From the NCBI GenBank assembly GCA_003519485.1, contig DOWQ01000655.1:1-5456 (forward strand): a stretch of 5,456 nucleotides of DNA, read 5' to 3'. This DNA is from Streptomyces sp. (GTDB lineage Bacteria > Actinomycetota > Actinomycetes > Streptomycetales > Streptomycetaceae). The position numbers were made by a program, and so were the translations under genes. This document shows positions 1 through 5,456 of the stretch, piece by piece (positions within the stretch are counted from its first letter, which is position 1; each line of letters opens with the position of its first letter). The notes under the pieces are model-generated. The model was not told the DNA's origin. It saw nothing but the letters and a program-made list of their open reading frames with translations, and ran no database searches.

Positions 1-16
1 GCCCGGCGCGGGCCCA

Positions 17-57
17 GCCGCTCGCCAGTGCGGGCAGGGCGGGCGGCGCAGAGCGGC
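17..57 (-). terminator. Possible GC-rich terminator hairpin after thiQ
   Basis: About 15 bases downstream of the thiQ stop, GCCGCTC (57-51 on the minus strand is its arm) and GAGCGGC (23-17) form a perfect seven-base-pair inverted repeat. It can be extended by GCC/GGC across a three-base bulge, leaving an 18-base loop. No T-tract follows, so it would be a U-less actinomycete-type terminator at best. In DNA this rich in GC, such a repeat may also arise by chance. The rest of 1-71 holds no gene I can support. Confidence 0.25.
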
Positions 58-71
58 GTGGCCAGGGCGGC

Positions 72-1217
72 TCAGACGTCCGCGGCCAGCACCACCACGT
101 CCTCCGCCTCGAACGAGACGCCGACCGTCGTGCCCGTCTCCGGAGCGTCCCGGAGCGGGCAGGCCGCCTCCAGGAGCGGGCCGTTCTCCGGCCGGAGCAG
201 CAGGGTCACGTGGTCGCCGCGGAAGGTACGGGCCGTGACGGCGCAGCGAAGCCCGTCCCGGGCCGGGACGAGGCGTACGCCGGAGGGGCGTACGAGCAGC
301 CGGCAGGCGCCGGCGGGCGCGCCGGGCGGCACCGGGAGCCTGCCCCAGGGGGTGTCCGCCGCCTCCCCGCGCACGGTCGCCGGCACCACGTTGTCGAAGC
401 CGAGGAAGCGGGCGACGAACTCCGAGGCAGGGCTGCGCCAGACCTCCAGCGGGGTGCCGGTCTGGGCGATCCTGCCGTCACGCATCACCACGACTCGGTC
501 GGCGAGCGCGAAGGCCTCTCCCTGGTCGTGGGTGACGGCGAGCACCGTCGTGCCCAGCCGTTCGAACAGCTGGCGGAGTTCCACGACGAGGCGCTCGCGC
601 AGGGTCCGGTCGAGCTGCCCCAGCGGTTCGTCCAGCATCAGCAGCTGCGGCTCCGGGGCGAGGGCGCGGGCCAGGGCGACCCGTTGCTGCTCACCGCCGG
701 ACAGCGAGGCGACCGCGCGCCGCCGGGCGCCGGGCAGGCCGACCAGGTCGAGGACGTCCGTGACGCGCCGGTCCGCCTCGGCACGCGGGACCTTGTGCAT
801 CCGCAGCCCGAAGGCGACGTTGCCGCCGGCGTCCCGCTGCGGGAAGAGCTGGTGGTCCTGGAACATCAGTCCGACACCGCGCCGGTGCGTGGGCACCCCG
901 GACTGGTCGCGGCCGGCCAGCAGCACCCGGCCCGCGGCCAGCGGCTGGAGCCCGGCCACCGCGCGCAGCAGGGTGGACTTGCCACTGCCGCTGGGCCCGA
1001 GCACGCACACCGTCCGGTGCTCGGGGACCTCCAGGTCGACCGCGTCCAGTGCCGCCCGCTCGCCGAAGCGGACGGTCGCCCCGTCCAGCCGCAGCAGCGC
1101 CTCGCCGGTCGCACCGGCCCGGGGTGCCCCGTCGGCCGGGTCCGCCGTGCAGGAGGCCCCAGTGGCCACGCCCGCCGGGCCCGTCACGTCGACGGAACCG
1201 GCTGTGTCAGAAGCCAT
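72..1217 (-). CDS. thiQ: ThiQ, thiamine ABC transporter ATP-binding protein
   Basis: The 381-residue product is an ABC ATPase of the importer type. Walker A is GPSGSGKST (74-82), the Q-loop is Q120 in MFQDHQLFP, the signature is LSGGEQQRV (172-180), Walker B is LLMLDEP (192-198), the D-loop is LGQLD (199-203) and the switch histidine is H230 in VTHD. All catalytic elements are intact. Residues about 275-381 form a C-terminal beta-rich region resembling the TOBE-type regulatory domain of ferric, molybdate and spermidine ATPases. E. coli ThiQ lacks it and is much shorter. The first 40 residues are Ala/Gly/Asp-rich and lie ahead of the ATPase fold, which begins near LLRLDGATVRFG. Two subunits would bind the EAA loops of ThiP at the inner membrane face and hydrolyse ATP to drive uptake. 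The start follows thiP by one base with a good ribosome binding site. By domain alone it could be a ferric-type ATPase; operon context points to thiamine. Confidence 0.93.
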   Translation of the reverse strand: MASDTAGSVDVTGPAGVATGASCTADPADGAPRAGATGEALLRLDGATVRFGERAALDAVDLEVPEHRTVCVLGPSGSGKSTLLRAVAGLQPLAAGRVLLAGRDQSGVPTHRRGVGLMFQDHQLFPQRDAGGNVAFGLRMHKVPRAEADRRVTDVLDLVGLPGARRRAVASLSGGEQQRVALARALAPEPQLLMLDEPLGQLDRTLRERLVVELRQLFERLGTTVLAVTHDQGEAFALADRVVVMRDGRIAQTGTPLEVWRSPASEFVARFLGFDNVVPATVRGEAADTPWGRLPVPPGAPAGACRLLVRPSGVRLVPARDGLRCAVTARTFRGDHVTLLLRPENGPLLEAACPLRDAPETGTTVGVSFEAEDVVVLAADV

Positions 1218-1218
1218 G

Positions 1219-2949
1219 TCAGAACTCCCCGGAGCGGTCGGTGCGGATGCGTTCGAGAGCGAGCAGGGACGCCGCGCACACCAGCATCAGAATCGTGCTG
1301 AGCGCCATCGCCTGCCCGTAGTTGAGTTCGCCGGCCCGCCCCAGCAGACGGGCCACGGCGACCGGCAGGGTGGGGGTGTCCGCACGGGCGATGAAGACCG
1401 TCGCGCCGAACTCGCCGAGCGAGACGGCGAAGGCGAAGCCCGCGGCGACGAGCAGCGCCCGGCGCACCATCGGCAGGTCCACCTCGCGCCAGGCCCGCAG
1501 CGGCGAGGCACCCAGGACGGCCGCCGCCTCGCGGAGCCGGGCGTCCACGGCGCGCAGGACGGGCAGCATCGTACGGACCACGAACGGCACCCCGACCAGC
1601 GCCTGGGCCAGCGGTACCAGGAACCAGGAGGAGCGCAGGTCCAGCGGCGGCTCGTCGAGGGTGATCAGGAAGCCGAAGCCGACCGTCACGGCGGAGGTGC
1701 CGAGCGGGAGCATCAGCAGCGCGTCGAACCCCCGTACGAACCGCCCCGCGCGCCGGGTGAGCGCGGCGGCCGCCAGGCCGCCGACCAGCAGGGCGATCAC
1801 CGTCGCCACCGCCGCGTACGCCAGGGAGTTCCCGACCGCCTCCAGCGGAGCGACGGTGAAGGTCCCGCCCTCGTCGGAGCCGAGCGCCCGGTAAAAGGCG
1901 AGGCCGTAGCCGTCCGGCCCGTCCAGGGAGCGCTCCGCGAGCACCCCGAGCGGCAGCACGAGCAGCACGCCGATGACGGCGACCGTCGACCACAGCAGCG
2001 CCCACTGGCCCGCCCCGCGCGGGCGGCGGGCCGTGTGCGCGGGGTCGACGAGCCGCAGGGTGCTCTCCCGCCGCCGTACGGTCCATGCGTGCACGGCGAG
2101 CAGGGCGGCGACCACGCCGAACTGGAGCAGGGTGAGCACGGCGGCCGTCGGCAGATCGAGCAGCTGTGCGGTCTGCCGGTAGATCTCCACCTCCAGGGTG
2201 GAGTAGCGCGGACCGCCGAGGATCTGCACCACCCCGAAGGAGGTGAAGGTGAAGAGGAGCACCATCAGGGCCGCCGCGGCGACCGCCGGTGCCAGCGCGG
2301 GCAGCGTCACCCGGCGCCACGCCCCGAACCGGCTCGCGCCCAGCACACGCGCCGCCTCCTCCTGCCCCGGGTCGAGCTGTGCCCACAGCCCGCCGACCGT
2401 GCGGACGACGACCGCGTAGTTGAAGAACACATGAGCGAGCAGAATCGCCCACACGGACGTGTCGAGCCGTACGCCCCAGAGTTCGTCCAGCATCCCGCCG
2501 CGCCCCAGCAGCGCCAGGAAGGCGGAGCCGGCGACGACGGTCGGCAGCACGAACGGGACGACCACGACCGCCCGCAGCAGCTGCTTGCCGGGGAAGTCGA
2601 AACGGGCGAAGACGTACGCTCCCGGCAGGGCGACCAGCAGGGTCAGCGCGGTCGAGGCCAGCGCCTGCCAAGCGGTGAACCGGAGCACGTCCAGAACGGC
2701 CGGGTCGCCCAGCACCTCGCTGATCCGGCCGAGCTGCCACTGTGCGCCGGAGCGCAGCCCGCGGGCCATGATCGCGGCCACCGGGTAGGCGAAGAAGACC
2801 ACGAAGAACACCGCGGGGACAGCCATCAGGGCGAGCCGCGGCCAGGCCCCGTAACGGCCGCCGCCACGTCCGCGCCGCCGCCCCTTCGACGGCGGCGGCA
2901 GCGCTCCGACGTGCTCCGGGGTGCTTACTTCAGGACGAGCGAGGACCAT
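1219..2949 (-). CDS. thiP: ThiP, fused two-domain thiamine ABC transporter permease
   Basis: The product (576 residues from ATG 2949) has two tandem six-helix permease domains, as in ThiP and the ferric permeases SfuB/FbpB. Hydrophobic segments fall near 38-62, 92-115, 124-149, 165-190, 219-244 and 268-290 in the first half. In the second half they are near 315-338, 370-398, 407-430, 442-465, 496-521 and 546-566. Each half carries an EAA loop that docks the ATPase: E198-A-A with G204 and LP 216-217, and E474-A-A with G480 and LP 492-493. An Arg/Gly-rich cytoplasmic N-terminus (about 22-34) precedes the first helix. It forms the membrane channel through which ThiB passes thiamine. The start is uncertain: ATG 2949 overlaps thiB by 25 bases, a GTG at 2961 is also in frame, and neither has a strong ribosome binding site, which suggests coupling to thiB translation. 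The substrate is inferred from the riboswitch and neighbours. Confidence 0.92.
   Translation of the reverse strand: MVLARPEVSTPEHVGALPPPSKGRRRGRGGGRYGAWPRLALMAVPAVFFVVFFAYPVAAIMARGLRSGAQWQLGRISEVLGDPAVLDVLRFTAWQALASTALTLLVALPGAYVFARFDFPGKQLLRAVVVVPFVLPTVVAGSAFLALLGRGGMLDELWGVRLDTSVWAILLAHVFFNYAVVVRTVGGLWAQLDPGQEEAARVLGASRFGAWRRVTLPALAPAVAAAALMVLLFTFTSFGVVQILGGPRYSTLEVEIYRQTAQLLDLPTAAVLTLLQFGVVAALLAVHAWTVRRRESTLRLVDPAHTARRPRGAGQWALLWSTVAVIGVLLVLPLGVLAERSLDGPDGYGLAFYRALGSDEGGTFTVAPLEAVGNSLAYAAVATVIALLVGGLAAAALTRRAGRFVRGFDALLMLPLGTSAVTVGFGFLITLDEPPLDLRSSWFLVPLAQALVGVPFVVRTMLPVLRAVDARLREAAAVLGASPLRAWREVDLPMVRRALLVAAGFAFAVSLGEFGATVFIARADTPTLPVAVARLLGRAGELNYGQAMALSTILMLVCAASLLALERIRTDRSGEF
1225..1230 (-). 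promoter_or_regulatory. Ribosome binding site of thiQ inside the end of thiP
   Basis: GGGGAG on the minus strand lies seven bases before the thiQ ATG at 1217, inside the last codons of thiP. The junction reads TGA-C-ATG, one base between stop and start. This fixes the thiQ start and makes termination-reinitiation coupling likely. Confidence 0.8.
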
Positions 2950-4022
2950 GACTTGACCCACTGCTCACGGTTCTCGGCGATCTTCGCCGGCTCGAGCGAC
3001 GCGGGCTTCTCGATCTTCGCGCCGTACTCGGTGAAGATCTCCGGGAGCTTCGCGTCCTCGCGCGCCGGGTTGACGAACATCTGCAGCGGCACGTCCTCCT
3101 GGAAGGTCTTGCTCAGCAGGAAGTCGAGGAGGGCCTTGCCGCCCTTCTCGTTCGCCGCGCCGTCCAGCAGGCCGGCGAACTCGGTCTGCCGGAAGCAGGT
3201 GCCGGTCGCGACTCCGGTCGGACCCTGCTCGGGCTGCGGCTTCACGCCCAGCACCTCGGCGGGCGGGCTGGAGGCGTAGGAGACGACGAGCGGCTTGTCG
3301 CCCTTCCCCTTGCCGGCGGCGGAGCCGGAGAAGCGGTCGTTGTAGGCCTGCTCCCAGCCGTCGACGACCTCGACGCCGTTGGCCCGCAGCTTCTTCCAGT
3401 AGTCCTGCCAGCCGGCGTCGCCGTACTCGGCGGCCGTGCCGAGGAGGAAGGCCAGCCCGGGCGACGAGGTCGCGGCGTTCGGGGTGACCAGCAGGTCCTT
3501 GTACGCGGGCTTGACGAGGTCGTCGAACGTCTCCGGGGGCGCGAGCTTCTTCTTCTCGAAGTACGCGCGGTCGTAGTTGACGCAGATATCGCCGAAGTCG
3601 ACCGGGGTGACCCGGTGTTCGTCCTTCCCTGCCAGCAGCTCCGCGGGGACCTGATCCAGTCCCTCGGGCTCGTACGGCGTGAAGATGTCGTTGTCGAGCG
3701 CGCGGGACAGCAGGGTGTTGTCGACGCCGAAGAAGACGTCGCCCTGCGGGTTGCCCTTGGAGAGCACCGCCTGGTTGACGGCCGTACCGGCGTCGCCGCC
3801 GCGCAGCACCTCGACCTTGTAGCCGGTCTGCTCGGTGAACTTCTTCAGCACCTCGTCGGAGACGGCGAAGGAGTCGTGGGTGACCAGCGTGACGGTCTTC
3901 GACTTCTCGCCGTCCCCCTGACCTCCCGAGTCGCCGGAGTCACCGCAGGCGGCGAGCGAGGTGATGCCCAGCACGGCTGCGAGCGCGCCGGCGGCGGTTC
4001 GTCGGCGGATGTGCGTCGTCAT
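2925..4022 (-). CDS. thiB: ThiB, thiamine ABC transporter substrate-binding lipoprotein
   Basis: The 365-residue product is a secreted solute-binding protein. Residues 1-25 form a lipoprotein signal: Arg-rich start (RRR at 6-8), hydrophobic stretch, then lipobox LAAC with C26 as the lipidated cysteine. A flexible Gly/Ser/Asp-rich linker runs to about 42. The mature domain starts TVTLVTHDSF at 44-52 and contains GDVFFGVDNTLL (94-105) and VVSYASSPPAEV (247-257), the pattern of the ThiB/TbpA branch of the iron/thiamine binding-protein superfamily. Two cysteines, C147 and C276, might form a disulfide. In the family the protein captures thiamine or its phosphates and delivers them to ThiP; here it would be anchored to the outer face of the membrane. 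The TPP riboswitch directly upstream, together with downstream thiP and thiQ, strongly favours thiamine over iron as substrate. The ATG at 4022 is set by GGGGAGG eight bases upstream. Its 3' end overlaps thiP. Exact ligand preference is not visible from sequence. Confidence 0.94.
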   Translation of the reverse strand: MTTHIRRRTAAGALAAVLGITSLAACGDSGDSGGQGDGEKSKTVTLVTHDSFAVSDEVLKKFTEQTGYKVEVLRGGDAGTAVNQAVLSKGNPQGDVFFGVDNTLLSRALDNDIFTPYEPEGLDQVPAELLAGKDEHRVTPVDFGDICVNYDRAYFEKKKLAPPETFDDLVKPAYKDLLVTPNAATSSPGLAFLLGTAAEYGDAGWQDYWKKLRANGVEVVDGWEQAYNDRFSGSAAGKGKGDKPLVVSYASSPPAEVLGVKPQPEQGPTGVATGTCFRQTEFAGLLDGAANEKGGKALLDFLLSKTFQEDVPLQMFVNPAREDAKLPEIFTEYGAKIEKPASLEPAKIAENREQWVKSWSSLVLK

Positions 4023-4027
4023 GAGTG

Positions 4028-4054
4028 GTGCCTCCCCTGGTTCGGGCAGGGCAC
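4028..4054 (-). promoter_or_regulatory. Shine-Dalgarno-covering hairpin before thiB (candidate expression platform)
   Basis: The thiB ribosome binding site GGGGAGG (4037-4031) lies eight bases before the ATG at 4022 and fixes that start. By hand folding, GUGCC (4054-4050) pairs with GGCAC (4032-4028), and inside it CUG with CAG. An alternative register pairs CCCUG (4051-4047) with CAGGG (4039-4035) around a seven-base loop CCCGAAC. In either register bases of the Shine-Dalgarno are paired or trapped. The loop bases CCGAAC (4045-4040) are the exact complement of GUUCGG, the P1 3' strand. This fits a translational switch; the energies were not computed. Confidence 0.55.
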
Positions 4055-4062
4055 GACAGCTC

Positions 4063-4081
4063 GAGTTCTCGGACCGAACTC
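4063..4081 (-). promoter_or_regulatory. Hairpin that competes with riboswitch stem P1
   Basis: On the minus strand GAGUUC (4081-4076) and GAACUC (4068-4063) form a perfect six-base-pair stem with a seven-base loop. Its 5' arm uses bases of the P1 3' strand (4079-4074), so this hairpin and P1 cannot form together. No U-run follows, so it is not an intrinsic terminator. It is either part of the expression platform or a chance inverted repeat. Confidence 0.45.
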
Positions 4082-4166
4082 CCTACGCCGGTATTACCCG
4101 GTTCAGGTTCGAGGGTCTGCGGCCTGACTGCTGCCGCACTCTCAGCGCTGTGCGCTCCCCTGTCGG
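4074..4166 (-). promoter_or_regulatory. TPP riboswitch (THI box) aptamer controlling thiBPQ
   Basis: Read on the minus strand, the conserved THI-box blocks appear in the right order. CUGAGAG at 4145-4139 is the pyrimidine-sensing segment. AACCUGA follows, then GGGUAAUACC at 4099-4090 and CGUAGGGA at 4087-4080, which form the pyrophosphate-sensing side. Stem P1 can form from CCGAC (4166-4162) and GUUCGG (4079-4074). P2 pairs GGGG at 4160-4157 with the CCC of GACCCU. P3 is very short, AGCGC-ACA-GCGCU at 4156-4144. An extra arm, UGCGGC (4138-4133) with GCCGCA (4123-4118), lies after CUGAGAG. This aptamer class binds thiamine pyrophosphate and normally turns expression off. It sits just upstream of thiB, which fits control of thiamine uptake. 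The aptamer call is firm; stem boundaries were set by eye. Confidence 0.96.
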
Positions 4167-4177
4167 AATGTGCGTTT

Positions 4178-4189
4178 GTTCGATCGAAC
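4178..4189. promoter_or_regulatory. Perfect 12-base palindrome between rlmN and the riboswitch; candidate operator or promoter region
   Basis: GTTCGATCGAAC reads the same on both strands and sits in the 27-base gap between the rlmN stop codon and the riboswitch. On the minus strand TATCGT (4193-4188) fits a loose TAnnnT -10 element directly beside it. This would start transcription shortly before the aptamer, but I see no convincing -35 element in the end of rlmN. As RNA it could form only a 4-base-pair stem with a GAUC loop and has no U-tract, so it is not a convincing terminator. The palindrome is certain; its function is guesswork. Confidence 0.35.
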
Positions 4190-4193
4190 GATA

Positions 4194-5342
4194 TCAGCGC
4201 TCGGCGGCGGCGAGCTGGCCGCATGCCCCGTCGATCTCCTGGCCACGGGTGTCCCGTACGGTCACGGGCACGCCGTGGGCCGCGATCGCGGAGACGAACG
4301 CCTTCTCGTCCTCCGGCCGGGAGGCGGTCCACTTGGAGCCCGGCGTGGGGTTGAGCGGGATCAGGTTGACGTGCACGGGGTGGCCCTTGAGCAGCCGGCC
4401 GAGCCGGTCACCACGCCACGCCTGGTCGTTGATGTCCCGGATCAGGGCGTACTCGATGGAGACCCGGCGGCCGGACTTCGCCGCGTACTCCCACGCCGCG
4501 TCCAGCACCTCGCGCACCTTCCAGCGGGTGTTGACCGGCACGAGGGTGTCGCGCAGCTCGTCGTCCGGCGCGTGCAGCGAGACCGCGAGCCGGCACTTGA
4601 AGCCCTCGTCGGCGAACCGCAGCATCGCCGGCACCAGGCCGACGGTCGACACGGTGATCCCGCGCTGCGACAGCCCGAGGCCATCGGGCTCGGGGTCGGT
4701 GAGCCGCCGGATGGAGCCGACGACGCGGTTGTAGTTGGCGAGCGGCTCGCCCATCCCCATGAAGACGATGTTCGTCAGCCGCCCGGCCGCGCCTGCGCCG
4801 TCCCCGGTGGCCGGCTCCCCGTCCCGTACGGCGCCGCCGACAGCGCCGTCGCGCAGGTCGCGCATGGCGGCCACGATCTGGTGGACGATCTCGGCGGTCG
4901 ACAGGTTGCGGTCCAGACCCGCCTGGCCGGTGGCGCAGAACGGGCAGTTCATGCCGCAGCCGGCCTGCGACGAGATGCACATGGTGACCCGGTCCGGGTA
5001 ACGCATGAGCACCGACTCGACGAGCGTGCCGTCGAAGAGGCGCCACAGCGTCTTGCGGGTCATGTCGCCGTCGCAGCTGATGTGCCGCACGACGCTCATC
5101 AGGTCCGGCAGCAGCTCGGTCGCCAGCTTCTCGCGCGAGGCCGCCGGGATGTCCGTCCAGGTCGCCGGGTCCTCGGCGTACCGGGCGAAGTAGTGCCGCG
5201 AGACCTGCCCGGCCCGGAACGGCTTCTCACCGATCGCGGCGGCGGCGTCACGACGCTCGGCGGGAGTGAGGTCGGCAAGGTGCCGCGGGGGCTTCTTGGC
5301 TCCGCGCGGCACGGTGAAAGTGAGTTCTCCGGGTACAGGCAT
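4194..5342 (-). CDS. rlmN: RlmN, dual-specificity 23S rRNA A2503 (and tRNA A37) C2-methyltransferase, radical SAM
   Basis: The 382-residue product matches RlmN in length and motifs; the E. coli protein is of about the same size. The radical-SAM cluster motif CxxxCxxC is C129, C133, C136 (CGMNCPFC). A GEP motif for SAM binding is at 198-200 (GMGEPLANYN). The two catalytic cysteines of the family are present: C374 in GACGQL, the methyl carrier (C355 in E. coli), and C122, seven residues before the first cluster cysteine (C118 in E. coli). In characterised members the enzyme methylates carbon 2 of A2503 at the ribosomal peptidyl-transferase centre and A37 of some tRNAs, in the cytoplasm. Residues about 165-187 form a Gly/Ala-rich, low-complexity insert just before the GEP strand. 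The ATG at 5342 is favoured by GGAGG four bases upstream and by the actinobacterial-type N-terminus. The related resistance enzyme Cfr is unlikely given the close fit to RlmN and the housekeeping context. Identification is firm; the tRNA activity is inferred from the family. Confidence 0.97.
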   Translation of the reverse strand: MPVPGELTFTVPRGAKKPPRHLADLTPAERRDAAAAIGEKPFRAGQVSRHYFARYAEDPATWTDIPAASREKLATELLPDLMSVVRHISCDGDMTRKTLWRLFDGTLVESVLMRYPDRVTMCISSQAGCGMNCPFCATGQAGLDRNLSTAEIVHQIVAAMRDLRDGAVGGAVRDGEPATGDGAGAAGRLTNIVFMGMGEPLANYNRVVGSIRRLTDPEPDGLGLSQRGITVSTVGLVPAMLRFADEGFKCRLAVSLHAPDDELRDTLVPVNTRWKVREVLDAAWEYAAKSGRRVSIEYALIRDINDQAWRGDRLGRLLKGHPVHVNLIPLNPTPGSKWTASRPEDEKAFVSAIAAHGVPVTVRDTRGQEIDGACGQLAAAER

Positions 5343-5346
5343 GGTT

Positions 5347-5351
5347 CCTCC
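5347..5351 (-). promoter_or_regulatory. Ribosome binding site of rlmN
   Basis: GGAGG on the minus strand lies four bases before the ATG at 5342. The spacing is a little short but usable. No equally good site precedes another in-frame start nearby, so it supports the chosen start. Confidence 0.7.
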
Positions 5352-5421
5352 AGTGTCGCAGATCCTCTACCACGCCCCGGGCCACTCTGGTGCGACGACG
5401 GCCACCACCGGGCGTCCGCTG

Positions 5422-5456
5422 CTGTTGCTGTCGCTTTGCTGCCACTGTTGCTGTCG
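5422..5456. repeat. Exact 12-base direct repeat, 23-base period, at window edge
   Basis: CTGTTGCTGTCG (plus strand) occurs at 5422-5433 and again at 5445-5456, separated by 11 bases. The second copy ends exactly at the window edge, so more copies may lie outside. The 23-base period is not a multiple of three, so it is unlikely to be an in-frame coding repeat. The surrounding stretch 5343-5456 upstream of rlmN contains no gene I can support. A minus-strand frame open from the right edge stops at a TAG near 5367 and shows no recognisable protein. Confidence 0.6.

Noticed and set aside
210..1301. Plus-strand open frame of 363 codons opposite thiQ
   Set aside because: The composition is of shadow type and no motif is recognisable; the opposite strand encodes a complete ABC ATPase.
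1184..2740. A long minus-strand open frame (518 codons) within thiP
   Set aside because: Its product is Arg/Ala/Gly-rich and shows no permease features, while the thiP frame has twelve hydrophobic segments and two EAA loops. It is an out-of-frame shadow.
28..3279. A 1083-codon open frame on the plus strand running antisense to thiQ, thiP and part of thiB
   Set aside because: It is Arg/Gly/Pro/Gln-rich, shows no domain or membrane pattern, spans three convincing minus-strand genes and begins with a GTG that has no good ribosome binding site. Long antisense open frames are expected in high-GC coding DNA.
72..4022. Ferric iron, molybdate or spermidine transporter instead of thiamine
   Set aside because: The binding protein and fused permease resemble both ferric and thiamine systems, but ThiB-like motifs and a complete TPP riboswitch directly upstream favour thiamine.
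4178..4189. Palindrome as an intrinsic terminator of rlmN
   Set aside because: The RNA stem would be only four base pairs with a four-base loop and no U-tract follows.
4194..5342. Cfr-type antibiotic-resistance methyltransferase
   Set aside because: The protein fits RlmN along its whole length and sits in a normal chromosomal context with matching base composition; no mobile-element signs are nearby.
5248..5445. Small minus-strand open frame overlapping the rlmN start
   Set aside because: It is Arg/Gln-rich, has no recognisable domain, and overlaps the well-supported rlmN start in another frame.

Overview
The window reads as ordinary chromosome of a high-GC actinomycete, most likely Streptomyces or a close relative. 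Base composition is strongly GC-rich, with G or C at most third codon positions. The lipoprotein signal, the N-terminus of the RNA methyltransferase (RGAKKPPRHLADL) and the TPP riboswitch with its extra GC-rich arm all fit that group. All four real genes lie on the minus strand, so the window is transcribed from right to left, and they fill nearly all of it.

Layout in order of transcription. Positions 5456 to 5343 form a short non-coding stretch with an exact 12-base direct repeat at the window edge and the ribosome binding site of the first gene. Positions 5342 to 4194 encode RlmN, the radical-SAM methyltransferase for A2503 of 23S rRNA. A 27-base gap with a perfect 12-base palindrome follows, then a TPP (THI-box) riboswitch at 4166 to 4074. 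Between the aptamer and the next start codon, hand folding finds a hairpin that covers the Shine-Dalgarno sequence and other alternative pairings, which suggests translational control. Then come thiB (thiamine-binding lipoprotein, 4022 to 2925), thiP (fused two-domain permease, about 2949 to 1219) and thiQ (ATPase, 1217 to 72). The thiB and thiP reading frames overlap, and thiP and thiQ are one base apart. The last 71 bases (71 to 1) hold no gene I can support, only a GC-rich inverted repeat that may be a terminator.

How the parts work together. ThiB captures thiamine or its phosphates outside the membrane, ThiP forms the channel and ThiQ powers import by hydrolysing ATP. When TPP is plentiful the riboswitch should fold and shut off thiB, and through translational coupling probably the rest of the operon. 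rlmN has no evident functional link to thiamine, but only 27 bases separate it from the riboswitch and no clear terminator lies between, so read-through is possible.

I found no undescribed biological system. The most interesting item is the candidate switching mechanism in the thiB leader: the 3' strand of riboswitch stem P1 is perfectly complementary to the loop of the Shine-Dalgarno-covering hairpin.
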